Positions 1 through 6,895 of a DNA stretch of 7,283 nt are shown here, one piece after another. The translations under genes were made by a program, and so were the position numbers. A model generated the notes under the pieces. The model saw nothing but the letters and a program-made list of their open reading frames with translations, did no database searches and was not told the DNA's origin. The first letter of the stretch is position 1; every line of letters starts with the position of its first letter. Source of the DNA: Deltaproteobacteria bacterium (GTDB taxonomy: Bacteria > Desulfobacterota > Anaeroferrophillalia > Anaeroferrophillales > Tharpellaceae); contig DAOWIX010000019.1 in NCBI GenBank assembly GCA_030640695.1, forward strand, positions 1-7,283, given 5' to 3'.

Positions 1-2034
1 ATTGGGACAGGCCAGAATGGGCTCATTTATCCGCCCCATATCGATATTAAGCACCGCTGCATAAACGGCATCATCATCAGCCCGTAAAAGTTGCGGTTCG
101 GCAAGCCAGTCCCGCATTGCCCGAGCCCGACGTTTTAAGGTTTCAGCATCTCCGTAACCGCCAACCACAAGTTTATCGATTAGGGCGGCATTAGAGGTCA
201 GAAACTCCTTAACCGGGGCCGTACCCAGTTGCACCGTACATGCTGCAGCGCTACGTTCGGCCGAAGCATCAGAGAGTTCAAAAGCCTGCTCACAGGTGAG
301 TTCTTCAAGACCTTGAATTTCAAGAATGCGGCCCGCAAATACATTCTTTTTGCCCTCTTTAGCGACCGTCAGTAAACCTTCTTGAATTGCCTGTAAAGGA
401 ATTGCATTAACCAGATCACGCAGCGTAATCCCGGGCTGTAACTCACCAGAGAAACGAACCAGAACACTCTCCGGCATATCGAGCGGCATGAGACCTGAAA
501 CCGCTGCAAAAGCGACCAGACCGGAGCCTGCCGGAAAAGATATCCCAATCGGAAAGCGAGTATGCGAATCGGCCCCGGTACCTAAAGTATCCGGCAACAG
601 TAGACGATTAAGCCACGAGTGAATTACACCATCGCCAGGCCCCAAAGAGACCCCGGAACGATCCCGGATAAACTCGGGAAGCTGACGATGCATCTTGACA
701 TCGACCGGCTGCGGGTAGGCTGCCGTATGACAGAACGACTGCATCACCAGATCGGCAGAAAAGTTTAAGGCTGCAAGTTCTTTAATCTCATCCCGAGTCA
801 TCGGCCCGGTCGTATCCTGACTGCCGACAGTCGTCACCATTGGTTCTACATACATTCCCGGCCGAACCCCTTCCCGACCACAGGCTCGGCCCACAATTTT
901 CTGGGCCAGACTATAGCCTTCAACCGATGATTCGGGTTGCAACGGCCGCACAAATAGATCAGTTTCATCAAGTCCCAAAACCTGACGCGCCCGACCAGTC
1001 AATTCACGACCAATGAGCAAGGGGATTCTCCCACCAGCCCGATACTCGTCGGCCAGGGTGTTGGGCTGCAGATTAAAACGACTTACCACCTGACCCTCTT
1101 TCTCGATCTCTCCGGCATAAGGTCTTACAGTTATAAGGTCGCCGGTGTTAAGTTCTGCAACCGGGGCTTCCAGAGGAAGGGCTCCGGAATCTTCCGCCGT
1201 ATTGAAAAATATCGGCGCAATAATACTGCCGATGATAACCCCGCCACCGCGCTTGTTAGGAACCCCGGACAGGTCACTTCCCAAGTGCCACTGCAAAGAG
1301 TTGATCGCTGACTTACGACTACTGCCGGTACCAACCACATCGCCAACATAGGCAATCTGGTGCCCCAAAGCACGTAATTTTTCGAGTTGCGCCAAAGGAT
1401 TTTCAATCCGGGTTGCGAGCATCGCTTGCGCATGCAAAGGAATGTCACTACGACTGGAGGCTTCCGAAGCCGGAGAGAGATCATCAGTATTGGTCTCTCC
1501 CGGTACCTTAAAAACCATCAGCACCAACTCTTGAGGCAACTCTGGACGAGCCGTAAACCACTCAGCTTGAGCCCATGATTCAAGCAGTAATCGCGCCCCC
1601 TGGTGCCCTTTTTTAAACTCTTCAACAACCCATGCAAAGGCATCATAAACCAACAATGTATGCTTTAAGGCATGAATTGCGGCGGCCGCCACTTCGGGCC
1701 TTTTATCATCCATAGTTTCGAGTAGCGGCGTAAGATTGTAACCGCCACGCATAGTCCCTAACCACCCAACTGCGGTCAAGGCCGAGATCCCGACCTCAAG
1801 CGCCCGTCCACTGATCACCTCAGCCAAAAAATCAGCCTTGATTCCGGCCGCTTCGTCAACTCCAGGATTGACCCGTTCATGCAGCAGAAAAAGAAGATTT
1901 TGACGCTCCTCCCCCTGGCTCTGCGGCAGCCGTTCAATAACCGCCGAGACCTCTGCAACACTCAATGGCAAAGGCGGAATCCCCTGCTTCTGCCTAAGGT
2001 CAGCGGCTCTTTGATACTCTTCAATAATTTTCAT
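1..2034 (-). CDS. acnB: Aconitate hydratase B / 2-methylisocitrate dehydratase, partial (C-terminus beyond window)
   Basis: Aconitase B interconverts citrate and isocitrate through cis-aconitate in the cytoplasmic TCA cycle. In many bacteria it also hydrates 2-methyl-cis-aconitate in the methylcitrate cycle. I translated 678 uninterrupted codons and they align by memory with E. coli AcnB (865 aa) along their whole length. The order is an N-terminal HEAT-like helical domain (about 1-160), then the swivel-domain motifs ETNTDDLSPA (180-189), GDVVGTGSSRKSA (231-243) and NKRGGG (260-265). The catalytic-core motifs follow: VGSQDTTGPMTRDE (403-416), MQSFCHTAAY (431-440), GDGVIHSWLNR (468-478) and GTGADSHTRFPIG (485-497). 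The reading frame is still open at base 1. The three cluster-ligating cysteines (710, 769 and 772 in E. coli) therefore lie outside the window and cannot be checked. The ATG at 2032-2034 is chosen because AAGGAG precedes it and the start MKIIEEY matches the MLEEY start of AcnB. It lies 22 bases downstream of the DUF748 gene, so the two are probably cotranscribed. Confidence 0.97.
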   Translation of the reverse strand, partial: MKIIEEYQRAADLRQKQGIPPLPLSVAEVSAVIERLPQSQGEERQNLLFLLHERVNPGVDEAAGIKADFLAEVISGRALEVGISALTAVGWLGTMRGGYNLTPLLETMDDKRPEVAAAAIHALKHTLLVYDAFAWVVEEFKKGHQGARLLLESWAQAEWFTARPELPQELVLMVFKVPGETNTDDLSPASEASSRSDIPLHAQAMLATRIENPLAQLEKLRALGHQIAYVGDVVGTGSSRKSAINSLQWHLGSDLSGVPNKRGGGVIIGSIIAPIFFNTAEDSGALPLEAPVAELNTGDLITVRPYAGEIEKEGQVVSRFNLQPNTLADEYRAGGRIPLLIGRELTGRARQVLGLDETDLFVRPLQPESSVEGYSLAQKIVGRACGREGVRPGMYVEPMVTTVGSQDTTGPMTRDEIKELAALNFSADLVMQSFCHTAAYPQPVDVKMHRQLPEFIRDRSGVSLGPGDGVIHSWLNRLLLPDTLGTGADSHTRFPIGISFPAGSGLVAFAAVSGLMPLDMPESVLVRFSGELQPGITLRDLVNAIPLQAIQEGLLTVAKEGKKNVFAGRILEIQGLEELTCEQAFELSDASAERSAAACTVQLGTAPVKEFLTSNAALIDKLVVGGYGDAETLKRRARAMRDWLAEPQLLRADDDAVYAAVLNIDMGRINEPILACPN

Positions 2035-2046
2035 GCTTTATCTACT

Positions 2047-2052
2047 CTCCTT
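2047..2052 (-). promoter_or_regulatory. acnB ribosome binding site
   Basis: On the minus strand AAGGAG lies between the DUF748 stop codon (2057-2059) and the acnB ATG. The spacer is 12 bases, or 10 if the match is extended to AAGGAGAG. This fixes the acnB start. It also shows that the 22-base gap is a translational junction within one transcript, with no room for a terminator plus a promoter. Confidence 0.75.
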
Positions 2053-2056
2053 AACA

Positions 2057-5000
2057 TTATTTGATCTTCATCTCCACTTGGCGACCTTTTTCCGCCGCTG
2101 CCGGATCATCTTCTACAAGTTGCGGGTCGACTAAAAAGAGACGCTGGCTCTCAACCGGCCCTTTTTCACTTATGTACTCCATAACTTGATGCGCCCGATT
2201 ACGAGCCAAAAGCGTCAGTTCATCGTCACTGACTTTAACAAACTCACGTAACAGACGTTCCTGCTCTGCAGGCTCTATCTTTTTGACCATCCGCACCAGA
2301 TTTTTCTCTTTGGCAAAAGGTGCCGCCTTGTAGGCCTGCCAGAGATAACGTTCGAATTCATCAGCTTCTATAACCACCTCATCGGGTGACTGCAGATCCT
2401 TTTTCCGGCCCACCTCTTTCTTAAATTTTTGCGCCTGCAAAAGCTTTTTAAAGTGATCCTCATGCAGAGCCTGGCGATCACTAATCGTATCAGCCCGGCC
2501 GGCAATTTCAACTTTCAAACCAGGGCGGTCGTAGAGAACCTTGGCCAGCTTCTCTAATCGATTGTGGGCTATTTCATCAAGTTCCACCTGGCCGGCGGCA
2601 AAAGTTACCAGGTTAAGCTCTTCACCCCCGCCCGCGAGGGAACCAATCAAAGCGAAAGGCGAAGTAATCGCCTTAGTGATAAGATTGATAAAAACCTTGA
2701 TAATAATCCCGCCCAGACTGAACTCGGGGTCACCCAGCTCACCGCTAACCGGCAAGTTAAGATGGATCTCACCCTGGCGGTCACGCAAAAGGGCGACCGC
2801 CAGTTTGAGCGGCAGGCTGAGAGCGTCAGGACTTTCAACCGAAGAGCCGAAATCGAACTGATCGAGAAAGATGGCATTGTTAGCCTTCAATTTCTGTTTC
2901 TCAACCTGGTAGTTCAAATCAAGAAATAGTTTGCCCTTGCCTATGGTATAACCAACAAATTTTCCGCTATATGGGGTCAGTGCCGTCATCCCGATACCCT
3001 GACCGTCAATCTTCAAATCGATATAAATATCTTCAGCCAGAGGATCAACAAAACCTGAAACTGATACCGGCGCCTGGCCGTTTAGCTGGCCGGAAAGTTT
3101 GACCTCAGCCGGTTTTTTACCCAGAGAAGAGAGACCTTCAACCTCACCTTCCAAACCACTTAAAGCCATCTTAAAGGAGGGCGACATGGAACGATCGATA
3201 AATGTCAAAGTGCTCTCTGAAAGCTCTATTTTTTTAAACTCCAGAGCCATGGCCGAGGGGTCCGTTGACGCTTCCCCTAAAGCTTCAACGGAATCATCTT
3301 CCGGCAAAGGCATAGGATCTTCCGGGACGGCGCCATCTTTACGCAGCATCATCTCAAAATTGCTGCGACCATCACTCTCTTTAACAAAATTGACCTGCAA
3401 ACCTTTAGCGGCAAGCTTCTGCAAAGAGAAAGCCGACGGCTGATTGCTAAAAGAGATCCCGTCAAGGGTTAAGCTCCGTAAGCCTACAACATCTGCCGCT
3501 CGCCTGCCATCGACTGTTTTTAAATTCTCAACTGCGGCTTTACCGGAAAAAGATATATCGGTTCCAAGCGCGGCCTCTTGACGAAGAGAAAGATGTCCTT
3601 TCGTCGCCGCCTCACCTTTAACCAACACCAGATCAAGATGCTCCCCAAGATAGGGCTGAAAACTTTTTAGCGGAACCTGCTGCAAATCAACATCAAACTC
3701 GACCTGGGGTGGAACGAGTGAGAGAGGACCGTTGAGTAAGAGCCGTCCTCTTTCGGCCAGCCGTAAATCAAGCCGACAAGTTCCCGACTCCCCTTTACCG
3801 GATCCCAGCTCATCAATTGCGAGATTGATCTGATCGACCTTAATCTCGGCCTTTGCTGCCGGCACAAGATCCTTGAAAGTAACCTGAAAATCCCGCAAAC
3901 GACCTTTATTCAGAAATAGATGCCAAGGTTCATTCGCTTTTGCAGTATCTGTAGCACCATCTTTTTGCGAACTCTTTTTCTCTGGTGATGGCGGCAGCAG
4001 ATCTACTAGATTGATAACATTATCAGCCCGTCGAATAAGAGTTAAGCTCCCTTTTTGCCCTTCCAGAGAACCAATCACACATTCCTGTTTACTGACATCG
4101 ATTTGGCTTTGCGCTAAATCCAACTGCGGCAGATCAAAGACCAGCTTGCCGTCAGGAGAGTTAATTTTAAGATCGGCAAGACCACACTCCAGCTCTTGCA
4201 GCTGCAGTCCGATCTCACCCTGAGCAGATTGGGAAAACAGAAGCTCCCCCGCAAACCGCAGACGGCCGTCCAGCTGTCCGGCAAAATAGTCCTGATAATA
4301 AGCCACATAGCGTGGCAAAGGCAGATTATCCAAAGCAAAGCGGGTCTTGATATTTACCGGATCAACCGAAAAATCTCCGTTTCCGATAAGGATTTCCCCG
4401 GCGTCACTTTGCAGCTTCAAAGCATAGCGGGTCAGATGATCCCGTTCCGTGCTGAAATTTTCAAGATCAATCTCGACCGGGGCCATACTAGCCGAAAAGA
4501 GCGGCGTCACGCGTTCGTCACGGAGATTGACAACACCCTTCTCCAGACGCAACCGGTCTAGTTTAAAAGTAAAGTTTGCAGCTTCCTCGGCTTCAGCTTT
4601 CACTTCCGGTCCGGATTTGGCTTGAGCGGAATTCTCAGCCGCAGCTGCAATCAGTTTCGGTAAGTAAAAGATCCCATCCGGTTTAAAAAGAAGATTGACC
4701 TCCGGTTTGCGGCAAACAATTTCACTAAGAAAAAGTTCTCCTTCGAGAAGGTTGCCCGGTCCGAAAGTCGCCGACAGTTCAGGCAGAAAAACAAAACGGT
4801 GATCCTTCTTCTCACCTTGGCCTCTGATCAGGAGATCATTTAAAACCGCAGTCCCGGAAAGGGTCAAACGGGGGGCCTCATTTTCCGGTTGGAGATAGAC
4901 AAGGTCGAGACGGGTTGTCAAAGATCCATCGGCGACCGTAAAGTTGCGCCCGCTTGGCATATAGGAGAGATAATAGGGCAGGTCAAGTCCATCTATATTG

Positions 5001-5695
5001 ATATGAAAACGGGTCTCCAGAGTTTTGGCAAAGGGCTTGGTCTGACCGACAACAACCAGCGGGCTACCGTTAACAACCAAAGCCAACGAGGGTTGGACTT
5101 GGGTCTCAACAAGATGGGGTAGGTTTGATATCTGAGGCAATCCGATAGTTATGTCATTAAGCCAATGAAATATATCCCGAGACTGATCGGTAAATTCAAC
5201 AATCCCCCCAGCAATTTTAATATTATTGAGTGAAAAACGAACACCCTGCCCTTTTGCTTCCGAGTTTTCATTAGACACTGATGAGGCGGGCAACAGATCG
5301 GAAAAGTTATAACTTGCATCTTCATTTTTGACAATTTTGAGATAAGGCCCCTGAATATTGATCTTTTCCAACACCAGAGCTCTATTACTGAGCGAGAGGA
5401 AACCGGCACAGTCGGCGATCAGAGAGTCAATCTTCAGCAATGGAGTCCGATTTTGCCGACTCTGAACCACAAAACCATCAACCTGCAGACGCAAAGTGAA
5501 AGGATTAAAGCGCACCTGATCAATAAACACCGGTCGCTTTAAAAGTTCCGGTAGTCGTTTTTCAGCTTGGCTCTGAAGCAACCAGGGCAGCAAAAAGAAA
5601 CCGCCCAATGCGTAAACAACAATTAAGAGGAGGGCAAACGAAGGCTTCCTCCAACCCTGCATAAACCTCTTTTTTGGCTTGTTCTGGTCACTCAT
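2057..5695 (-). CDS. DUF748 domain-containing AsmA-like envelope protein
   Basis: This is a complete 1212-aa protein of the DUF748 type, generally grouped with AsmA/TamB/YhdP-like envelope proteins. Those families are linked to lipid transport or outer-membrane homeostasis, but the role of DUF748 proteins themselves is not firmly established. The N-terminus is short and basic (MSDQNKPKKR), followed by one hydrophobic segment at about 20-41, consistent with an inner-membrane anchor and a periplasmic body. Family-typical motifs are VRFNPFTLRLQVDGF (61-75), FIDRSMSPSF (about 833), GKFVGYTIGKGKL, LDQFDFGSSVESPDALSLPLK, and SPFALIGSLAGGGEELN near 1015. A charged C-terminal part starting FAAGQVELDE (about 1032) resembles the OmpA-like tail seen in this family. 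Charged or acidic linkers near 570-590 and 795-815 probably separate beta-rich repeats. The start chosen has only a weak purine-rich RBS (AAAGAGAAAG). An ATG 11 codons later keeps the membrane segment but sits too close to its AGAGG. The gene directly precedes acnB. Confidence 0.93.
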   Translation of the reverse strand: MSDQNKPKKRFMQGWRKPSFALLLIVVYALGGFFLLPWLLQSQAEKRLPELLKRPVFIDQVRFNPFTLRLQVDGFVVQSRQNRTPLLKIDSLIADCAGFLSLSNRALVLEKINIQGPYLKIVKNEDASYNFSDLLPASSVSNENSEAKGQGVRFSLNNIKIAGGIVEFTDQSRDIFHWLNDITIGLPQISNLPHLVETQVQPSLALVVNGSPLVVVGQTKPFAKTLETRFHINIDGLDLPYYLSYMPSGRNFTVADGSLTTRLDLVYLQPENEAPRLTLSGTAVLNDLLIRGQGEKKDHRFVFLPELSATFGPGNLLEGELFLSEIVCRKPEVNLLFKPDGIFYLPKLIAAAAENSAQAKSGPEVKAEAEEAANFTFKLDRLRLEKGVVNLRDERVTPLFSASMAPVEIDLENFSTERDHLTRYALKLQSDAGEILIGNGDFSVDPVNIKTRFALDNLPLPRYVAYYQDYFAGQLDGRLRFAGELLFSQSAQGEIGLQLQELECGLADLKINSPDGKLVFDLPQLDLAQSQIDVSKQECVIGSLEGQKGSLTLIRRADNVINLVDLLPPSPEKKSSQKDGATDTAKANEPWHLFLNKGRLRDFQVTFKDLVPAAKAEIKVDQINLAIDELGSGKGESGTCRLDLRLAERGRLLLNGPLSLVPPQVEFDVDLQQVPLKSFQPYLGEHLDLVLVKGEAATKGHLSLRQEAALGTDISFSGKAAVENLKTVDGRRAADVVGLRSLTLDGISFSNQPSAFSLQKLAAKGLQVNFVKESDGRSNFEMMLRKDGAVPEDPMPLPEDDSVEALGEASTDPSAMALEFKKIELSESTLTFIDRSMSPSFKMALSGLEGEVEGLSSLGKKPAEVKLSGQLNGQAPVSVSGFVDPLAEDIYIDLKIDGQGIGMTALTPYSGKFVGYTIGKGKLFLDLNYQVEKQKLKANNAIFLDQFDFGSSVESPDALSLPLKLAVALLRDRQGEIHLNLPVSGELGDPEFSLGGIIIKVFINLITKAITSPFALIGSLAGGGEELNLVTFAAGQVELDEIAHNRLEKLAKVLYDRPGLKVEIAGRADTISDRQALHEDHFKKLLQAQKFKKEVGRKKDLQSPDEVVIEADEFERYLWQAYKAAPFAKEKNLVRMVKKIEPAEQERLLREFVKVSDDELTLLARNRAHQVMEYISEKGPVESQRLFLVDPQLVEDDPAAAEKGRQVEMKIK

Positions 5696-5724
5696 CGGCT
5701 TTCTCTTTTCACACAGGCAAGGCC

Positions 5725-5778
5725 CCGGATACCAATCTTAAAAATTAACCGCAACGAACATCTTACACTACCGGATAC
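5725..5778 (-). repeat. Spaced direct repeat GTATCCGG upstream of the DUF748 gene
   Basis: The octamer GTATCCGG occurs twice on the minus strand, at 5725-5732 and 5771-5778, 46 bases apart. One copy lies inside the spacer of the candidate promoter at 5760-5788 and the other lies between that promoter and the DUF748 start. The layout could fit paired operator half-sites. An 8-base match in this much sequence is also expected by chance fairly often, so this is a weak call. Confidence 0.2.
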
Positions 5779-5788
5779 AACTTTACAA
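5760..5788 (-). promoter_or_regulatory. Candidate sigma70-type promoter for the DUF748-acnB operon
   Basis: On the minus strand TTGTAA (5788-5783) and TAAGAT (5765-5760) are separated by exactly 17 bases, each matching 4 of 6 consensus positions, with TG directly before the -10 box. The region lies about 65 bases upstream of the DUF748 start and downstream of the terminator-like hairpin at 5910-5933, which is where a promoter for this transcription unit should be. The support is positional plus a moderate consensus match. Confidence 0.35.
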
Positions 5789-5879
5789 GAGTTGAAGAGA
5801 CCCCTTTCCAGGCCTTTGGTACTCATCAATTTCATTCTATCCAACTTAGCAATTAAGGGCTGACACAAATATAGGCTAC

Positions 5880-5907
5880 CTTGAAAACGGGAACTTGAAA
5901 ACGGGAA
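5880..5907. repeat. Perfect 14-bp tandem duplication beside the terminator
   Basis: Bases 5880-5893 and 5894-5907 are identical (CTTGAAAACGGGAA) and directly adjacent. On the minus strand they read TTCCCGTTTTCAAG twice, immediately after the T-run of the terminator hairpin, so the second T-rich tract is itself duplicated. The perfect identity suggests a recent slippage or duplication event in non-coding DNA. Confidence 0.9.
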
Positions 5908-5933
5908 AAGGGTTAGCAAATAAATGCTAACCC
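5901..5933 (-). terminator. Rho-independent terminator of the small-gene block
   Basis: A perfect 9-bp inverted repeat, GGGTTAGCA (5910-5918) and TGCTAACCC (5925-5933), encloses a 6-base loop. On the minus strand the stem is followed by TTTTCCCGTTTTC, a reasonable U-rich tail. On the plus strand the following bases are CTTGATTTGC, a poor tail, and no plus-strand gene ends here. It lies 49 bases beyond the stop of the 139-aa gene and upstream of the DUF748 promoter candidate, so it separates the two transcription units. Confidence 0.7.
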
Positions 5934-5982
5934 CTTGATTTGCTGGCTGCTACCCTTTTAATGCGTTTGAGTTTGCTATAGC

Positions 5983-6402
5983 CTAAAAGGATAAGAGATA
6001 GTGATAATCGAAAATGCAGCTAAAATCAAAGTGCTCAAACAGCGGTGAGGTAACGCAGATTGGAAGAAAGGAGGAAAGCGGAGTCTGAGCCTTATTTTCC
6101 TTTCTATTTTCCTTTCGGTATTTCATGTCACGAAGTTCAACGAAGACGGCGTCGCCAATGTTTAAACCTTCTATAGTCTCATCCTTGTTATCGATTCTAA
6201 GTATTTCAGCCTCTGCGCTACTGGGAGGGGTGATTTTAGAAAGGCGCATTTTAATTACCGCACCGATGACGGAGGCTTTAACCATCATGCCTACCTCAAG
6301 ATGATTAAGTGAAACGTTATCTCTCGATGTGCCGGGGGTAAATAGTGGTGGCTCCGGCTCAACCTGCACCTCGTCCCATTTCGGATATTTTACGCTTTTC
6401 AT
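5983..6402 (-). CDS. Hypothetical protein, 139 aa, with an anomalous C-terminal tail
   Basis: I do not recognise this protein. The ATG at 6400-6402 is chosen because GAGGAGA (6411-6417) lies 8 bases upstream. A longer TTG-initiated version from 6432 would read through that RBS. Residues 1 to about 95 look like a genuine soluble domain: a Pro/Glu-rich start (EVQVEPEPPLFTPG), then alternating hydrophobic stretches suggesting a small beta-rich fold (VGMMVKASVIGAVIKMRLSKI, split by turns) and LNIGDAVFVELRDM. After that comes RKENRKENK, encoded by a perfect 12-bp tandem duplication. The last roughly 35 residues are rich in Phe, Ser, Leu and Cys (PLFEHFDFSCIFDYHY) and read like translated non-coding DNA. 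In one alternative frame a TAA falls right at the repeat, so a single-base shift there may have extended an originally shorter protein. A terminator 49 bases after the stop supports transcription of the unit. Confidence 0.6.
   Translation of the reverse strand: MKSVKYPKWDEVQVEPEPPLFTPGTSRDNVSLNHLEVGMMVKASVIGAVIKMRLSKITPPSSAEAEILRIDNKDETIEGLNIGDAVFVELRDMKYRKENRKENKAQTPLSSFLPICVTSPLFEHFDFSCIFDYHYLLSF
6093..6116 (-). repeat. 12-bp in-frame tandem duplication (RKEN-RKEN)
   Basis: On the plus strand TATTTTCCTTTC occurs at 6093-6104 and is repeated exactly at 6105-6116. Read on the minus strand within the 139-aa gene, the 12-bp unit preserves the frame and encodes RKENRKEN. It resembles the polypyrimidine units at 6461-6493 in the gap upstream of this gene. 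Confidence 0.9.
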
Positions 6403-6410
6403 AATATGTT

Positions 6411-6417
6411 TCTCCTC
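6411..6417 (-). promoter_or_regulatory. Strong Shine-Dalgarno of the 139-aa gene
   Basis: GAGGAGA on the minus strand lies 8 bases before the ATG at 6402. It decides the start in favour of the internal ATG over the upstream in-frame TTG. It is also the main evidence that the ORF on this strand, rather than the longer antisense one, is translated. Confidence 0.75.
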
Positions 6418-6460
6418 ATCAACAAAAGTCAATTTAAAAACAATGTGGAAAAGGGGTCCC

Positions 6461-6493
6461 CTATTTCTTCTCTATTGCCTTCCTATTTCCTCT
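6461..6493. repeat. Three 11-bp polypyrimidine tandem units
   Basis: Three adjacent 11-mers on the plus strand start with CTATT: CTATTTCTTCT (6461-6471), CTATTGCCTTC (6472-6482) and CTATTTCCTCT (6483-6493). They sit in the 165-base gap between the two small genes and are polypurine on the transcribed (minus) sense. The rest of the gap (6403-6460 and 6494-6567) holds the RBS of the next gene and AT-rich sequence, with no further gene visible. Confidence 0.6.
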
Positions 6494-6567
6494 CAAATAA
6501 ATAAATCGCATCATCGTTCTGAGATTTATGCGCGGAGACCTATCAGAGGAAGAAATACTCTGGGAAG

Positions 6568-6801
6568 CTATACTCCAGACTCAGCCAGAGACTCTTTCCG
6601 GGCTCTTAGAACTTCTAACCGCAGCATTTCAATATTCTCGAATCCTGCACGAATGTCACCAGGGAGAAGAGGGGTGTTTATAACTTCATCATCAGGGATG
6701 CCTGCTTCTTCCATTATACGCTGTCTGTCACGCCTGGCTATTCGGGCTTCTTCGGCAACAATTTTAGTAAAAATGTACTCGTTAAGTTCTGCTGTTTTCA
6801 T
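6568..6801 (-). CDS. Hypothetical charged helical protein, 77 aa
   Basis: I do not recognise this gene. The ATG at 6799-6801 is preceded by AGGAGAG nine bases upstream. A GTG-initiated version from 6855 would add the unlikely leader MLCCLSCIHADIIGEDKT and read through that RBS. The product is hydrophilic and mostly charged, with probable helices at about 2-31 (AELNEYIFTKIVAEEARIA, then RRDRQRIMEEAG) and 49-72 (GDIRAGFENIEMLRLEVLRA). A proline-containing turn lies between them (IPDDEVINTPLLPG). There is no signal peptide, membrane segment or metal-binding motif. It could be a small regulatory or adaptor protein, but no function can be assigned. It is upstream of the 139-aa gene in the same orientation, 165 bases apart, and may share a transcript. 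Confidence 0.65.
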   Translation of the reverse strand: MKTAELNEYIFTKIVAEEARIARRDRQRIMEEAGIPDDEVINTPLLPGDIRAGFENIEMLRLEVLRARKESLAESGV

Positions 6802-6810
6802 TGTTTTATC

Positions 6811-6817
6811 CTCTCCT
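6811..6817 (-). promoter_or_regulatory. Strong Shine-Dalgarno of the 77-aa gene
   Basis: AGGAGAG on the minus strand is nine bases before the ATG at 6801. It fixes the start at MKTAELNEY rather than at the upstream GTG and supports real translation of this small ORF. Confidence 0.7.
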
Positions 6818-6845
6818 ATGATGTCAGCGTGAATACAAGAAAGAC

Positions 6846-6875
6846 AACATAACACAACACCAGATAGCCATGCAA
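6846..6875 (-). promoter_or_regulatory. Weak promoter candidate for the small-gene block
   Basis: On the minus strand TTGCAT (6875-6870) and TATGTT (6851-6846) are 18 bases apart, about 45 bases before the start of the 77-aa gene. The -35 matches only 3 of 6 and the -10 4 of 6. The location is right, and the right arm of the inverted repeat at 6864-6895 overlaps the -35 box, but the sequence match alone is poor. Confidence 0.22.
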
Positions 6876-6895
6876 GATAAAAATATTATGGCTAT
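6864..6895. repeat. 8-bp inverted repeat, possible operator
   Basis: ATAGCCAT (6864-6871) and its reverse complement ATGGCTAT (6888-6895) flank a 16-base AT-rich loop. There is no T-run on either side, so it does not look like a terminator. Its overlap with the candidate -35 of the small-gene block makes an operator role possible but unproven. Confidence 0.35.

Noticed and set aside
5692..5919. 75-aa minus-strand ORF overlapping the DUF748 start by ATGA
   Set aside because: It starts with TTG inside the terminator stem, has no RBS, and reads through the 14-bp duplication and the promoter region. The ATGA overlap is probably chance.
6403..6432. TTG-initiated N-terminal extension of the 139-aa protein
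   Set aside because: It would translate through the strong GAGGAGA RBS that correctly positions the ATG at 6402.
6451..6462. AGGGG-T-CCCCT palindrome as a terminator for the 77-aa gene
   Set aside because: With a one-base loop it cannot form a normal hairpin without losing pairs. The following T-run is short.
6501..6529. ATAAATC/GATTTAT inverted repeat after the 77-aa gene
   Set aside because: It is a seven-pair AT-only-like stem with a 15-base loop, too weak for a confident terminator.
6329..6832. 167-aa plus-strand ORF spanning both small genes
   Set aside because: It begins at GTG with no Shine-Dalgarno and is Ser/Arg-rich like an antisense shadow. The opposite strand has two ORFs with strong RBSs at the right spacing.
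6802..6855. GTG-initiated N-terminal extension of the 77-aa protein
   Set aside because: It would translate through AGGAGAG, which is properly placed for the ATG at 6801, and the added leader is Cys-rich and unlikely.
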